From contig NZ_JALJCL010000005.1 of the NCBI RefSeq assembly GCF_023698535.1, forward strand, positions 124,001 through 188,000: a stretch of 64,000 nt of DNA, written 5' to 3'. Each line of letters begins with the position of its first letter. Positions within the stretch are counted from its first letter, which is position 1. The translations under genes were made by a program, and so were the position numbers. A model generated the notes under the pieces. That model worked only from the letters and a program-made list of their open reading frames with translations, was not told the origin of the DNA and searched no databases. The stretch is from Halorientalis regularis (GTDB taxonomy: Archaea; Halobacteriota; Halobacteria; Halobacteriales; Haloarculaceae). Shown here one piece after another: positions 8,076 to 15,943 of this stretch.

Positions 8076-8654
8076 ATGGACTACGAACTCGCCGTCGAGA
8101 ACACGCCGGACACCATCTCCGGGGGGACGGGCGTACTCCTCTTGCACCCGAGCACCGGCGAAACCGACCGGATCGACACCGACTTCCTCGCGACCGACAC
8201 CGACCACATGCTCATCATCTCGACCCGCACCACCGCCCGCGAAGTCGAGCAAAAGCTGGAGTACTACGAGGTCGACGAGGACCGCGCCACGATCCTCGAC
8301 ACTCTCTCCATCGAACGGGGCTACACCCGCCGGCGCTCCGAGAACGTTCACTACGTCTCCTCGCCGGACGACCTCGACGGCATCCTCGAGGACGCCCGCG
8401 AGTGGATCGAGTCCCACGACGGCAAACTCCGCATCACCGTCGACTCCATCACCGAGATGGCCTACTACGCCGACGACGAGCGTACCCGCGAGGCCATCGA
8501 GGACCTGCTCGACCTGCTCGCCGAACACGACGCCGTCGGTCTCTTTCACCTCTCGCCGGAGGTCCACGACGAGGCCATCGTTTCCGGCTACCGCGACCTG
8601 TTCGACGGCGTGGTCGAACTCTCCGCGGACGGTACCGTCACGAGCGAGTTCTAA
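8076..8654 (+). CDS. Haloarchaeal RecA/KaiC-like protein of unknown function
   Basis: 192-residue acidic soluble protein. The layout resembles the degenerate RecA/KaiC-like (DUF835-type) proteins common in haloarchaea: a first strand-loop with a degraded nucleotide motif (TGVLLLHPSTGETDRID), a central RITVDSITEMAYYADDE segment similar to the Walker B region of KaiC, and a closing GLFHLSPEVHDEAIVSGYRDLFDGVVEL module. No intact GxxxxGKT Walker A is present, so ATPase activity is unlikely. Function is not known; such proteins are often linked to signalling or transcription, which is only inference here. Confidence 0.75.
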   Translation: MDYELAVENTPDTISGGTGVLLLHPSTGETDRIDTDFLATDTDHMLIISTRTTAREVEQKLEYYEVDEDRATILDTLSIERGYTRRRSENVHYVSSPDDLDGILEDAREWIESHDGKLRITVDSITEMAYYADDERTREAIEDLLDLLAEHDAVGLFHLSPEVHDEAIVSGYRDLFDGVVELSADGTVTSEF

Positions 8655-8655
8655 G

Positions 8656-8853
8656 TCAGGGGTCGGACTCGTCGGTTTCGCGCTGTTCGGCCAGCTGTTC
8701 GACCGCCTCGGCCGTCCGGCGCGTGTTGGACCGGATGTCGAACAGCAGGGCGACCACCACGGCGAGGACGAGCAGGAACACCAGCCCGAGCGTAAACGTC
8801 AGGCTCGGTGTGGGCTCGAACGGACCCGTTAGGGCAGGGACAGCGGCGACCAT
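8656..8853 (-). CDS. Small single-span membrane protein
   Basis: 65-residue protein with one strong membrane helix (LTFTLGLVFLLVLAVVVALLF, about residues 19-39) followed by a short charged, helical C-terminal tail (RSNTRRTAEAVEQLAEQRETDESDP). The orientation with a basic patch just after the helix suggests an extracellular N terminus. Function unknown. It is convergent with the KaiC-like gene (one base between stops) and lies directly downstream of the 264-residue conserved gene on the same strand. Confidence 0.6.
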   Translation of the reverse strand: MVAAVPALTGPFEPTPSLTFTLGLVFLLVLAVVVALLFDIRSNTRRTAEAVEQLAEQRETDESDP

Positions 8854-8883
8854 ATCGGCTCGTGCCGCGCCAGCTGAAAAAGG

Positions 8884-9678
8884 TTAGCGATCCAACTTTT
8901 CGAACGTTTTCCGCGCCCACTCGACGGCGTACTCGGGACCCGTCTGTGCGTAGGCGCTCGAATCCAGCGCGGCGAACGGCGTCGGAATCTCGACCCGCCC
9001 GTCTTCGGCGTGTTTGATCGCGCTACAGGCCAGTTCCGCCGCGGCCGGGAACTCGGTCTGGCCGCGCGCGACCTCCGTCGAGAGGTCGCCCAGTCGCGGT
9101 TCGAGGCGCTCGCCAGCGTCGACCCACGCGTCGAACAGGTCGGAATGGCTCCCCTCCCAGTCGGCGAAAGTTTCGCGGGTGTGCAAGCCGCAGTACGCGA
9201 CGTAGAGAGCGGCGGCCAGCTGGTAGACGCCCGCCGGGTCCAGCGGCGTGGCCGCCGCGAGGTCGCGGTAGCGCTCCCCGAAAAAGCCGAGGAAGGACTC
9301 GGGCAGGTCGCAGCCGACCTCCACGAGTGCCTCGGCGAGCAGGAAGTCCACGAAGGGGTCGGGCGAGGTGGACAGTCGAGGTTTGACGAACACCACTGGC
9401 GGGTCGGTCTGGCGGGTCCAGGTGACGCCGCCGTCGCCGGGCAGGCCGACGGTGAAGTCACTGCCGGCGTACTGGGCGAGCGGGTCCGGCACGTCGGCTG
9501 GGAGCCACTCGTCGGGGATGGAGACGGGGTCGAGGCCGTCGACCAGCAGGCCGAGTTCCTCGGCGACGGCCGGGTCGAGCGTCTCGAAGTCCCGTTCGGT
9601 ATTCAATACGAGCGTGTCCGGGGCGTGGGCCTCGCGGCAGTCCGCGAGGTCTCCCGAGAGCGAACGCGTCTCGAACAT
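8884..9678 (-). CDS. Conserved haloarchaeal protein of unknown function
   Basis: 264-residue acidic soluble protein, no membrane segment, no motif I can assign. The N-terminal half is strand-rich (DTLVLNTERDFETLDP, PPVVFVKPRLSTSPDP) and the C-terminal half helical (FVDFLLAEALVEVG, YQLAAALYVAYCGLH). The start ATG directly follows the stop codon of a 29-residue hydrophobic micropeptide (TAGATG), so the two are probably translated together. Neighbouring genes do not indicate a role. Confidence 0.7.
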   Translation of the reverse strand: MFETRSLSGDLADCREAHAPDTLVLNTERDFETLDPAVAEELGLLVDGLDPVSIPDEWLPADVPDPLAQYAGSDFTVGLPGDGGVTWTRQTDPPVVFVKPRLSTSPDPFVDFLLAEALVEVGCDLPESFLGFFGERYRDLAAATPLDPAGVYQLAAALYVAYCGLHTRETFADWEGSHSDLFDAWVDAGERLEPRLGDLSTEVARGQTEFPAAAELACSAIKHAEDGRVEIPTPFAALDSSAYAQTGPEYAVEWARKTFEKLDR

Positions 9679-9768
9679 CTACGCCAGCGCGGCGCCGAGG
9701 ATCTGTGCGGCGGCGAGCACGGCCGTGAAGCCGAGTGTCAACAGGACGATCTTGGTTGCCTGGCTCAT
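9679..9768 (-). CDS. 29-residue hydrophobic micropeptide
   Basis: Open frame of 29 codons plus TAG: a short polar start (MSQATK) then one uninterrupted hydrophobic helix (IVLLTLGFTAVLAAAQILG) ending in GAALA. GC-biased third codon positions and the exact TAG-ATG junction with the downstream 264-residue gene argue that it is a real, translationally coupled gene. It is too short for default gene calling. Possible single-span membrane peptide or leader; function unknown. Confidence 0.55.
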   Translation of the reverse strand: MSQATKIVLLTLGFTAVLAAAQILGAALA

Positions 9769-9808
9769 AACCCGTGAGTTCCGCCAGCAGCGGTTTAAAT
9801 CCGACGTA

Positions 9809-11272
9809 TTAGTCGTCCATCGTTCCAACCCCGGCACTCCGGGCGACCCCCTGCCACTTCCCCGTCCAGAAGCGCGCGGTGTTGACCGCCGCCTTCACGT
9901 AGAAGTCCGCGATCAGCGCGACGAAGATCGCGGGCAGGCCCCAGCCCAGCCCCGGCGCGACGGAGAACCCGGCGACCGAGACCGCGTAGCCCGCGGGCAA
10001 CGCCAGCGCCGCGATGGGCAACCGGACGAGATACGAGCCCGCAAACGTACCGTAGAGCGGCCAGCGTGTGTCGCCCGCACCTCGCAGACTCCCCCGCATC
10101 GTCCGCGAGATGGAGAAGCCGGCGACGATCACGCCGAAGACGCGGATGAACTGCACCGCCAGATCGGGGTAGGCGGTGCCGAAGGCCAGCGCGATGGGGC
10201 GGGCGAGGGCAACCAGCACCGCGCCGAACAGCAGCTGTGTCACCAGCGCGATGCGCATGGTCTGCCAGCCGTAGGCGGTCGCGTCGGCGTCCTCGCCCGC
10301 GCCGACGGACTGCCCGACGAGCGTGCTGGCGGCCGTCGCGTACCCCCACGCAGGCATCAGCGCCAGCAACATCACCCGGCGGCCGATGGCGTAGGCCGCG
10401 ACGACCGGCGTGCCCAGCACGCCCAGCACGAACAGGAACGGGAATCGACCGAACGTCTGGAGCAGGCGCATGCCGGCCAGTGGCAGACCGACGCGGACGA
10501 TCTCCCGACACAGCGAGAGATCGATCTGCGGACCCCGGAGGGGCAACCGGACGGCGTACCGCCCGGAGGCCAGCAGGCCGAGAAAGACCACCGCTGCGAG
10601 CGTGTTGGCTGCGGCCATTCCCCAGGCCGCCCCTGCGATTCCGAGGTCGGGGAACGGACCCCACCCGAAGATGAGGACGGCGTTGAGGACCACGTTCGTC
10701 GGCAAGGTCAACAGGCGGACGTACATCGGCGTCCGCGTGTCGGCGCTGCCCGCCAGCGCCCGCGCGGCGATCATGCTCCAGAACCGGAAGGCGAGCGAGA
10801 GCATCACGATCCGCAGGTAGACCGCGCCGAGTTCGATGGTCCGGGGATCGTCGGTCAGCACGTCCAGCATCGGCCCGGCGAAGACCCACGTCAGGACCGT
10901 CAGCGGGATCGAGATCGCCAGCGAGAGCCACAGCGACTGCTTGACCGCCAGATCGGCCCGCCCGGACTCGCCGCTGCCCTGTAACCGGGAGACGACGCTG
11001 ATCGTCCCCGAAGAGAGCGCCAGCGACAGGCCGAATCCGATGAAGTAGTACTGGAACCCCAGTTCGAGCGCGGCGATAGCCGTGTCGCCGATGGCGATGC
11101 CGACCATCAGGAAGTCCGCGATCCGCAGGAGGATGCGGAACCCACCGGTGACCATGACGGGGACGGCCAGATCGAACGCCTCGGTCCCCTTCTCGCGGTC
11201 GACCAGTCCGAGCCGAGCCAGGAGCGCGGGGAACCGCAACAACGCGGCGCGCACGGCGTCTTGGAGACCCAT
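9809..11272 (-). CDS. MATE family multidrug/toxin efflux protein
   Basis: 487-residue membrane protein with about twelve helices in two homologous halves. The first half contains FDLAVPVMVTGGFRILLRIADFLMVG and LALSSGTISVVSRLQGSG; the second repeats the pattern with RVGLPLAGMRLLQTFGR and YATAASTLVGQSVGAGE, the typical G-Q-x-x-G-A-G loop of MATE transporters. These export cationic drugs or metabolites using Na+ or H+ gradients; Na+ would be natural in a halophile, which is inference. ATG at 11272 gives a basic amphipathic lead (RAALLRFPALLARLG). Confidence 0.88.
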   Translation of the reverse strand: MGLQDAVRAALLRFPALLARLGLVDREKGTEAFDLAVPVMVTGGFRILLRIADFLMVGIAIGDTAIAALELGFQYYFIGFGLSLALSSGTISVVSRLQGSGESGRADLAVKQSLWLSLAISIPLTVLTWVFAGPMLDVLTDDPRTIELGAVYLRIVMLSLAFRFWSMIAARALAGSADTRTPMYVRLLTLPTNVVLNAVLIFGWGPFPDLGIAGAAWGMAAANTLAAVVFLGLLASGRYAVRLPLRGPQIDLSLCREIVRVGLPLAGMRLLQTFGRFPFLFVLGVLGTPVVAAYAIGRRVMLLALMPAWGYATAASTLVGQSVGAGEDADATAYGWQTMRIALVTQLLFGAVLVALARPIALAFGTAYPDLAVQFIRVFGVIVAGFSISRTMRGSLRGAGDTRWPLYGTFAGSYLVRLPIAALALPAGYAVSVAGFSVAPGLGWGLPAIFVALIADFYVKAAVNTARFWTGKWQGVARSAGVGTMDD

Positions 11273-11481
11273 CTACACGCATCTTGGGCCGGAGCTCCCT
11301 GTGGGTTTCGACCCTGCGCGCCGGGACAGTCGCCCGTTTCGCACCCGGTTCGACGGCGAGCGACCGATCGACAAACACGAGTTCCGTCTATCGGCTCGTC
11401 CGTCGAGAAAAATTTCATCTGAACGAATTATTACTTCAAACAGTACCAATCCTGATATAGGATGTTCACAAAGGGTAGTGT

Positions 11482-13185
11482 ATGTTCCCGGGGCCGGAAC
11501 TCTACGGGGCGCTAATGATGTTAGCAGGCCTCCCAGCGATCTATTTGATCAGGCTGTTTTGGGATCACCGGGGCAGACCCAGTGGACGTTGGTTCGTCGT
11601 CACGTTCACTGGGATGGGCGGCTGGGCAGTTTTTTGGGGCCTGATGCTGCTTTTCGACAGTTATTCGCTGTCGACGGCGAGCTTTAACCTGGTACTACTG
11701 TTCGTGAATATTTCGGTCATCGGGTGGTTTTTTATCGCTGTCGAGTACGTCTGGCAGAAGCGGGTCACGGCACGCACGGTTTTGCCCTTCCTGATCATCC
11801 CGTCAGCCATCCAAATTCTCGCGTGGACGAACCCGATACACATGTTGATGTGGGGACCCGAGACACAGGTCACGCCGAGCGGGATCTTCAACCCCGACTA
11901 CGAGATCGGCTTTTATATCCACGCAGCTCACGCTTACCTGTTGGCGATAGCGAGCATCGTCCTCTTGTCGGCAGTGTACGTCGAGCGCGAGAAGCTGTAC
12001 CGGAAACAGACACTCCTCCTGTTGCTGGGTGGGCTCATCCCGATCGCCACGTCGATCGTGTTCTTCTTCCGGACCGTTCCGAGGTACTATCTCAATCCGA
12101 CACCGCTCGGGTTCCTCGTCGGAACTACCATTTGGGGATGGGGACTCTTCCGGTATCGCCTCCTCGAAGCGATGCCGATTGCGCGACGTACCGTGCTGAA
12201 CGAGATGGATGAAGGGATCCTCATCGTCGACGATCAGAAGATCGTTACCGACTCGAACCCCGCGTTACGGCAGATCCTCGGTGTTGCGCGAGATCCGGTC
12301 GGCGATCGACTTCGAGACGTGTTGGCGGAATACCCGTCGCTGTTCTCACAGCTCGAAGGGGAGTACGTACACGACGAAACGGTTACAGTCACCGTGCAGG
12401 GGGAAGACCGCCACCTGACGGTGAACAAGTTCCCGGTATTTCAGGACGACAGTTCACCGGGCGACGTGATCGTATTCAACGACCAAACGGAGTTGCTCCA
12501 GTACGAGGAAGAATTGGAGCTATTGAAAGAAGTATTTTCACGGGTACTCCGACACGATATACGGAACAAACTCAACGTCATTCGGGCGCACGGAGAACTA
12601 CTGTCGAACTGCGTGGACCCCAAATACAGAAATCATACCGAGACGATCGTGCAGACATCCGACTCGATCATCGATACAGCCGAGAAAGCCCGGGTAATCG
12701 GCTCGCTGGTCGAAACGGACAGGGAGAGCTACGAGATCGACCTCGTACAGGAGGTTGAGGCCACAGCAGACTGGGCACGACAGTCGTTCCCAGATGCGGA
12801 GATCGAGCTCGATACGGCTCCCCAGGCGTGGGTTCTCGCAGACGAAGCTATCTCGCTCGCAATTAAAAGCCTAATCGAGAACGCCATCGTTCACAGCGAG
12901 AAATCAACTCCCAGGGTCCGCGTCAGTGTCAGTTGCCACGACGACGTGCGCCTAGAGATCACGGACAACGGGCCAGGACTGACCGACCAGGAGAGACAGA
13001 TATTCGACGGTCGTCCGATCGATCAACTGAACCACAGCACCGGGCTCGGGCTCTGGCTCGTGAAGTGGGTCTGTCTGAATTCGGATGCGGACATCACCGT
13101 CGACAGTGCCACGTCGGGAACACGCGTCACTATCCGACTCGATAGGGTTCGGAGCCGACCCAGAACGATGTCGAGAGGCGCGTGA
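11482..13185 (+). CDS. Orphan membrane sensor histidine kinase (7TM-PAS-HisKA-HATPase)
   Basis: 567-residue membrane kinase. Residues 1 to about 225 hold seven hydrophobic helices in the manner of the N-terminal 7TM sensor of haloarchaeal histidine kinases. About 230-335 is a PAS domain (DEGILIVDDQKIVTDSNPA). The H-box is LRHDIRNKLNVI with His358. The ATP-binding domain shows the N-box (SLIENAIVHS), G1 (ITDNGPGLTD) and G2 (STGLGLWLVKW). No receptor domain and no adjacent response regulator, so it is an orphan. Base composition is clearly more A/T-rich than in its neighbours, which suggests separate origin. Signal unknown. Confidence 0.9.
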   Translation: MFPGPELYGALMMLAGLPAIYLIRLFWDHRGRPSGRWFVVTFTGMGGWAVFWGLMLLFDSYSLSTASFNLVLLFVNISVIGWFFIAVEYVWQKRVTARTVLPFLIIPSAIQILAWTNPIHMLMWGPETQVTPSGIFNPDYEIGFYIHAAHAYLLAIASIVLLSAVYVEREKLYRKQTLLLLLGGLIPIATSIVFFFRTVPRYYLNPTPLGFLVGTTIWGWGLFRYRLLEAMPIARRTVLNEMDEGILIVDDQKIVTDSNPALRQILGVARDPVGDRLRDVLAEYPSLFSQLEGEYVHDETVTVTVQGEDRHLTVNKFPVFQDDSSPGDVIVFNDQTELLQYEEELELLKEVFSRVLRHDIRNKLNVIRAHGELLSNCVDPKYRNHTETIVQTSDSIIDTAEKARVIGSLVETDRESYEIDLVQEVEATADWARQSFPDAEIELDTAPQAWVLADEAISLAIKSLIENAIVHSEKSTPRVRVSVSCHDDVRLEITDNGPGLTDQERQIFDGRPIDQLNHSTGLGLWLVKWVCLNSDADITVDSATSGTRVTIRLDRVRSRPRTMSRGA

Positions 13186-13209
13186 CTCCCGTCGTGTTCC
13201 TTGACTTCA

Positions 13210-14160
13210 TCACTCGAATCCCCACCCGTACAGCCTGACGGAACACTCACAGGTCTGGTCGAACCCACATTCGGGACACTTGGTTTCGGATGTCGGTATG
13301 CCGTTCTCGAACTCCGCTAAACAGGTCGCCCCATACTGGTCGACGAGGTGCATGTTCGCGTTGTTCTCGCGAACCCACAGCATCGATACGACGGGTGGGT
13401 TCTCCGCCAGATATGCCATCCCATGCGTAGCGAGGGCACTGCCGATACCGTTGCTATGGTATTCGGGATGGACGACGACCAGTTTGAACATTCCAATCGG
13501 GAAGTGGCTGTCCCGGATCCGAGTACGCTCGCGGACGTCCGCCGAGGAGACAGGGGCGACCGAATCGAACTCCGCTGCCGTGTACTGACCGGTGAGTGCC
13601 ACTCCGAGGATTTCGTGATCCCGGTCAAGATACGTTCGTGTGTCGACCTCGCGGACCCCCTGATCCTTGACGTACACGTAGAGGTGTTTCTCTGCCGGTT
13701 CGACGTACCCCTCAACGAGTTCTGTGATGCCGTCTATGTACTCCGGACTCAGGACGACGTCCGTGATACCCTCTATTTGCGCACCGACGGAGTCGCCACG
13801 TTCGTACTGCTCGATCCGGTCGGCCAGCCGTCTGAGCGCGTCCGGCCGGTCGCCGGCGCGCGTGACGAGGCCGGTCTTGCTGTCCTGTGCCCGATAGGAG
13901 TTCGCCTCGTGGGTCAGTTGGACCGTCGCCGTCTCCGTCCGCCACTGGACGGTCCCGTCGGGGTCCGGGAGCCGTGCCACCTCGCCCTCGTCGGCCAGCT
14001 CCGAGAGTACCTCGTCGATCTCTTCGGGTGTCGCGGCGAGCGGCGTGCTGATTTCCGCCGCCGTGACCGGCCCCGTCGCCGTCGAGAGGACCCCCAGTAC
14101 CGCGTCGCGCAGTCGAACGTCTCGTTCCACCTCGCCCACGTGCCGATGTCTCGAAGACAT
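13210..14160 (-). CDS. Winged-helix / GNAT acetyltransferase / zinc-ribbon fusion protein
   Basis: 316-residue protein with several modules. About residues 12-75 form a winged-helix-like unit (LRDAVLGVLSTATGPVTAAE, EVLSELADEGEVARLPD). About 75-115 (YRAQDSKTGLVTRAGDRPDA, LRRLADRIEQYERGD) recalls HicB-type antitoxin domains. About 130-290 is a GNAT fold with the acetyl-CoA motif VVHPEYHSNGIGSALATHG. The tail CPECGFDQTCECSVRLYGWG has four cysteines suited to zinc. The ATG at 14160 is supported by a TATA element at 14181-14190. An acetyltransferase that binds DNA or regulates itself is a reasonable but untested reading. Convergent with the histidine kinase. Confidence 0.75.
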   Translation of the reverse strand: MSSRHRHVGEVERDVRLRDAVLGVLSTATGPVTAAEISTPLAATPEEIDEVLSELADEGEVARLPDPDGTVQWRTETATVQLTHEANSYRAQDSKTGLVTRAGDRPDALRRLADRIEQYERGDSVGAQIEGITDVVLSPEYIDGITELVEGYVEPAEKHLYVYVKDQGVREVDTRTYLDRDHEILGVALTGQYTAAEFDSVAPVSSADVRERTRIRDSHFPIGMFKLVVVHPEYHSNGIGSALATHGMAYLAENPPVVSMLWVRENNANMHLVDQYGATCLAEFENGIPTSETKCPECGFDQTCECSVRLYGWGFE

Positions 14161-14180
14161 CGGTTCGCTGTTCAACGTGG

Positions 14181-14190
14181 AAAATTAAAA
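14181..14190 (-). promoter_or_regulatory. TATA box for the GNAT fusion gene
   Basis: TTTTAATTTT on the minus strand, centred about 26 bases upstream of the ATG at 14160. Decides the start codon in favour of 14160 over the in-frame TTG at 14175. Confidence 0.65.
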
Positions 14191-14265
14191 GCTTCGTGGT
14201 ATGTAACAACCTGGCACGAACCGTCGGGCGGGGCGCGGTCGCGTGGCGGTCGGGCACGGCCTGCC

Positions 14266-14511
14266 TCAGGGAATGATCTGTTCGCCGTCGTCGTCGTAGA
14301 CCGTGATGGCGTCGACGGGACAGGACCGGGCGGCGAACTTCGCGTCCAGTTCGGCGTCGTCGGGAATCTCGCGGGCGAACAGGTCCTCGTCGACTTCCTC
14401 GCCGTCGACGAGGATGGCCTTGCCGGCGTCGTTGTCCTCCTCGAACCCGTCCCACTCGGCGGTACACTGGAACATCCCGATACAGGTGTCGCGGTCGAAT
14501 TCGACGCGCAT
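14266..14511 (-). CDS. Single-cluster ferredoxin
   Basis: 81-residue soluble acidic electron carrier. Cluster ligands visible are DTCIGMFQC (Cys-x5-Cys) near residue 10 and RSCPVDAI near residue 64. This is the three-cysteine pattern of small [3Fe-4S] or single [4Fe-4S] ferredoxins, different from the abundant plant-type [2Fe-2S] haloarchaeal ferredoxin. A long acidic insert lies between the cysteine groups, as usual for salt adaptation. The redox partner is unknown; no oxidoreductase is adjacent. Confidence 0.85.
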   Translation of the reverse strand: MRVEFDRDTCIGMFQCTAEWDGFEEDNDAGKAILVDGEEVDEDLFAREIPDDAELDAKFAARSCPVDAITVYDDDGEQIIP

Positions 14512-14632
14512 GGCCAAGCGTTCGGCCGACGCGGGCTTGAGTGTGACGACGGCGAGAATAGAGCGCCACCAGAATCGGCTGGCGACGATCCCGCACCACA
14601 AGACGGTACTCCGCCAACACGAATCGATGTGT

Positions 14633-14818
14633 ATGTTCGATTCCACGGGCGGATTGCCGCTGGTCAGCTGGCTCGGTATCCTGCTCATCTGGGTCGTGAC
14701 CCACGCGGTGTTCGAGGTCGTCGCACCGCAGGGATTTACCACGATGGCGCTCACGGGCCTCGCTGGCGGCACTTCGCTCGGCCTCTCGCTTGCGTTTCTG
14801 CAACAACGACAGTCCTGA
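14633..14818 (+). CDS. Small two-span membrane protein
   Basis: 61-residue protein (63 if the ATG six bases upstream is used) with two hydrophobic stretches: LPLVSWLGILLIWVVTHAVF and TTMALTGLAGGTSLGLSLAF. Function unknown. It is divergent from the ferredoxin gene. Its stop codon is immediately followed, in the same frame, by the remnant of an M48 peptidase, so the region may be a rearrangement scar. Confidence 0.5.
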   Translation: MFDSTGGLPLVSWLGILLIWVVTHAVFEVVAPQGFTTMALTGLAGGTSLGLSLAFLQQRQS

Positions 14819-14845
14819 CGGCGCACGGGGACGCAGCAGCCAACG

Positions 14846-15154
14846 TTTTTTATTGACAGGAACGCAGTCCGCGTCGATGTCCTCCCCTCGGTCACGGTCG
14901 TCGCCCACTGCTGGCTGGCGGCCGCGGGTGCGGTCGGCGCGTTCGCCGTCGTGCGGCGCACCGAGTACGCGGCCGACGCCTACGCTGCCGGGCAGGGGCT
15001 CGGCCCGGCGCTGGCGTCGGCGCTGGAGGAGTTGGCCGTCCAGCGAGTGCTGCTGACGACGCCCGGTCCCTTCGCGGCGCACCCGCCCCTCCACGTGCGA
15101 GTCGCGCGGCTGGCGGACGAGACGGCGCGGGAACGGCCGACGACGACAGCCTAG
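14846..15154 (+). pseudogene. C-terminal fragment of an M48-type metalloprotease
   Basis: The frame is open from the stop at 14818 to TAG at 15154 but has no ATG, and its first GTG is at 14951. It encodes a hydrophobic segment (CWLAAAGAVGAFAVV), then RRTEYAADAYAAGQ, ALASALEELA and FAAHPPLHVRVARLADE. That order (E-Y-A-A-D motif, La-x-AL-x-x-L helix, HPP-x-x-x-R-x-x-R-L end) is the C-terminal part of HtpX/M48 peptidases. The catalytic HExxH region is missing, so the gene looks decapitated by deletion. Confidence 0.55.
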
Positions 15155-15819
15155 ACGAGTTCGGAGAAGTCGGAGGGCGCGGTCGCGGCGTCGTCGATCG
15201 AGTCGACGTCGATGTCGTGGATCAGGTCGACGAGCGGTTCCAGTTCGGGGAAGGTGTAGCAGGTCAGCGAGAAGTCCACGTCGGCGGCGGTGATCTCCGA
15301 GTCGATGACGAACACGATGTCGGTGTCGGGCCAGTCGGCGATCTCGTCGAGCATCGTCTCGCTGTCGCCGTAGGCGAAGTGGGGCGGCGAGTGGGCGATG
15401 GTCGTGCCCAGCACGTTCGCCCAGCCGTCGATGAACGCGGAGGTCATGATGTTGCCGACCTCCTGGATCGCCGACTTCTGCATGTCCGAGAAGCCGCTGC
15501 CGTCGGCTTCGGCCTCGGCTCCCTGCCCGAGCATGGCGTTTGTCAGCCGCTTCGACTCACCGCGGGAGACCAGAAAGAGCAGGTAGCCGTGAGGTGGGTC
15601 TTCGAGTTCGGTGTAGATGCCGACGTGTGAATCGGTCTCGGACTCGGTGCGCAGGTGGGTGCCCACGTCGCCGAAGTCGAGGAAGTTCAACTTCGAGACC
15701 GACGCGGTGGTCTCGAGACCGCTCATCTGCTGGAGGTGGTCGGCGACGGTTTCGGCCCCTTCTTTGGCCAGCCCGTTGAACAGGTGGAGCTTCCGCACGT
15801 CGACCTTCAGGGAATCCAT
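15151..15819 (-). CDS. cheC: CheC-family chemotaxis protein
   Basis: 222-residue cytosolic protein of the CheC/CheX/FliY class, which dephosphorylates CheY-P and cooperates with CheD in archaeal and Bacillus-type chemotaxis. The signature helix MQKSAIQEVGNIMTSAFID contains the Glu-x-x-Asn pair used for phosphatase activity; the second half (YGDSETMLDEIADWPDTD, FVIDSEIT) follows the family. The N-terminal part (LHLFNGLAKEGAETVADHLQ) lacks a clear second Glu/Asn pair, so it may have a single active site. No other che gene is adjacent. Its 3' end overlaps the M48 remnant by four bases. Confidence 0.8.
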   Translation of the reverse strand: MDSLKVDVRKLHLFNGLAKEGAETVADHLQQMSGLETTASVSKLNFLDFGDVGTHLRTESETDSHVGIYTELEDPPHGYLLFLVSRGESKRLTNAMLGQGAEAEADGSGFSDMQKSAIQEVGNIMTSAFIDGWANVLGTTIAHSPPHFAYGDSETMLDEIADWPDTDIVFVIDSEITAADVDFSLTCYTFPELEPLVDLIHDIDVDSIDDAATAPSDFSELV

Positions 15820-15910
15820 AGGGAAACCTACGCGTCCACGGGCATGAAACCACGGGGCAGGTAAGCACTCGATACGGGCGAACGCCCAGTTCCCGTCGAC
15901 CGAGGACGAC

Positions 15911-15920
15911 AATTTAAACC
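15911..15920 (+). promoter_or_regulatory. TATA box for hel308
   Basis: AATTTAAACC centred about 29 bases upstream of the ATG at 15944; supports that start over the in-frame GTG at 15923. Confidence 0.65.
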
Positions 15921-15943
15921 CGGTGACGCGCAACGGACGGGTA

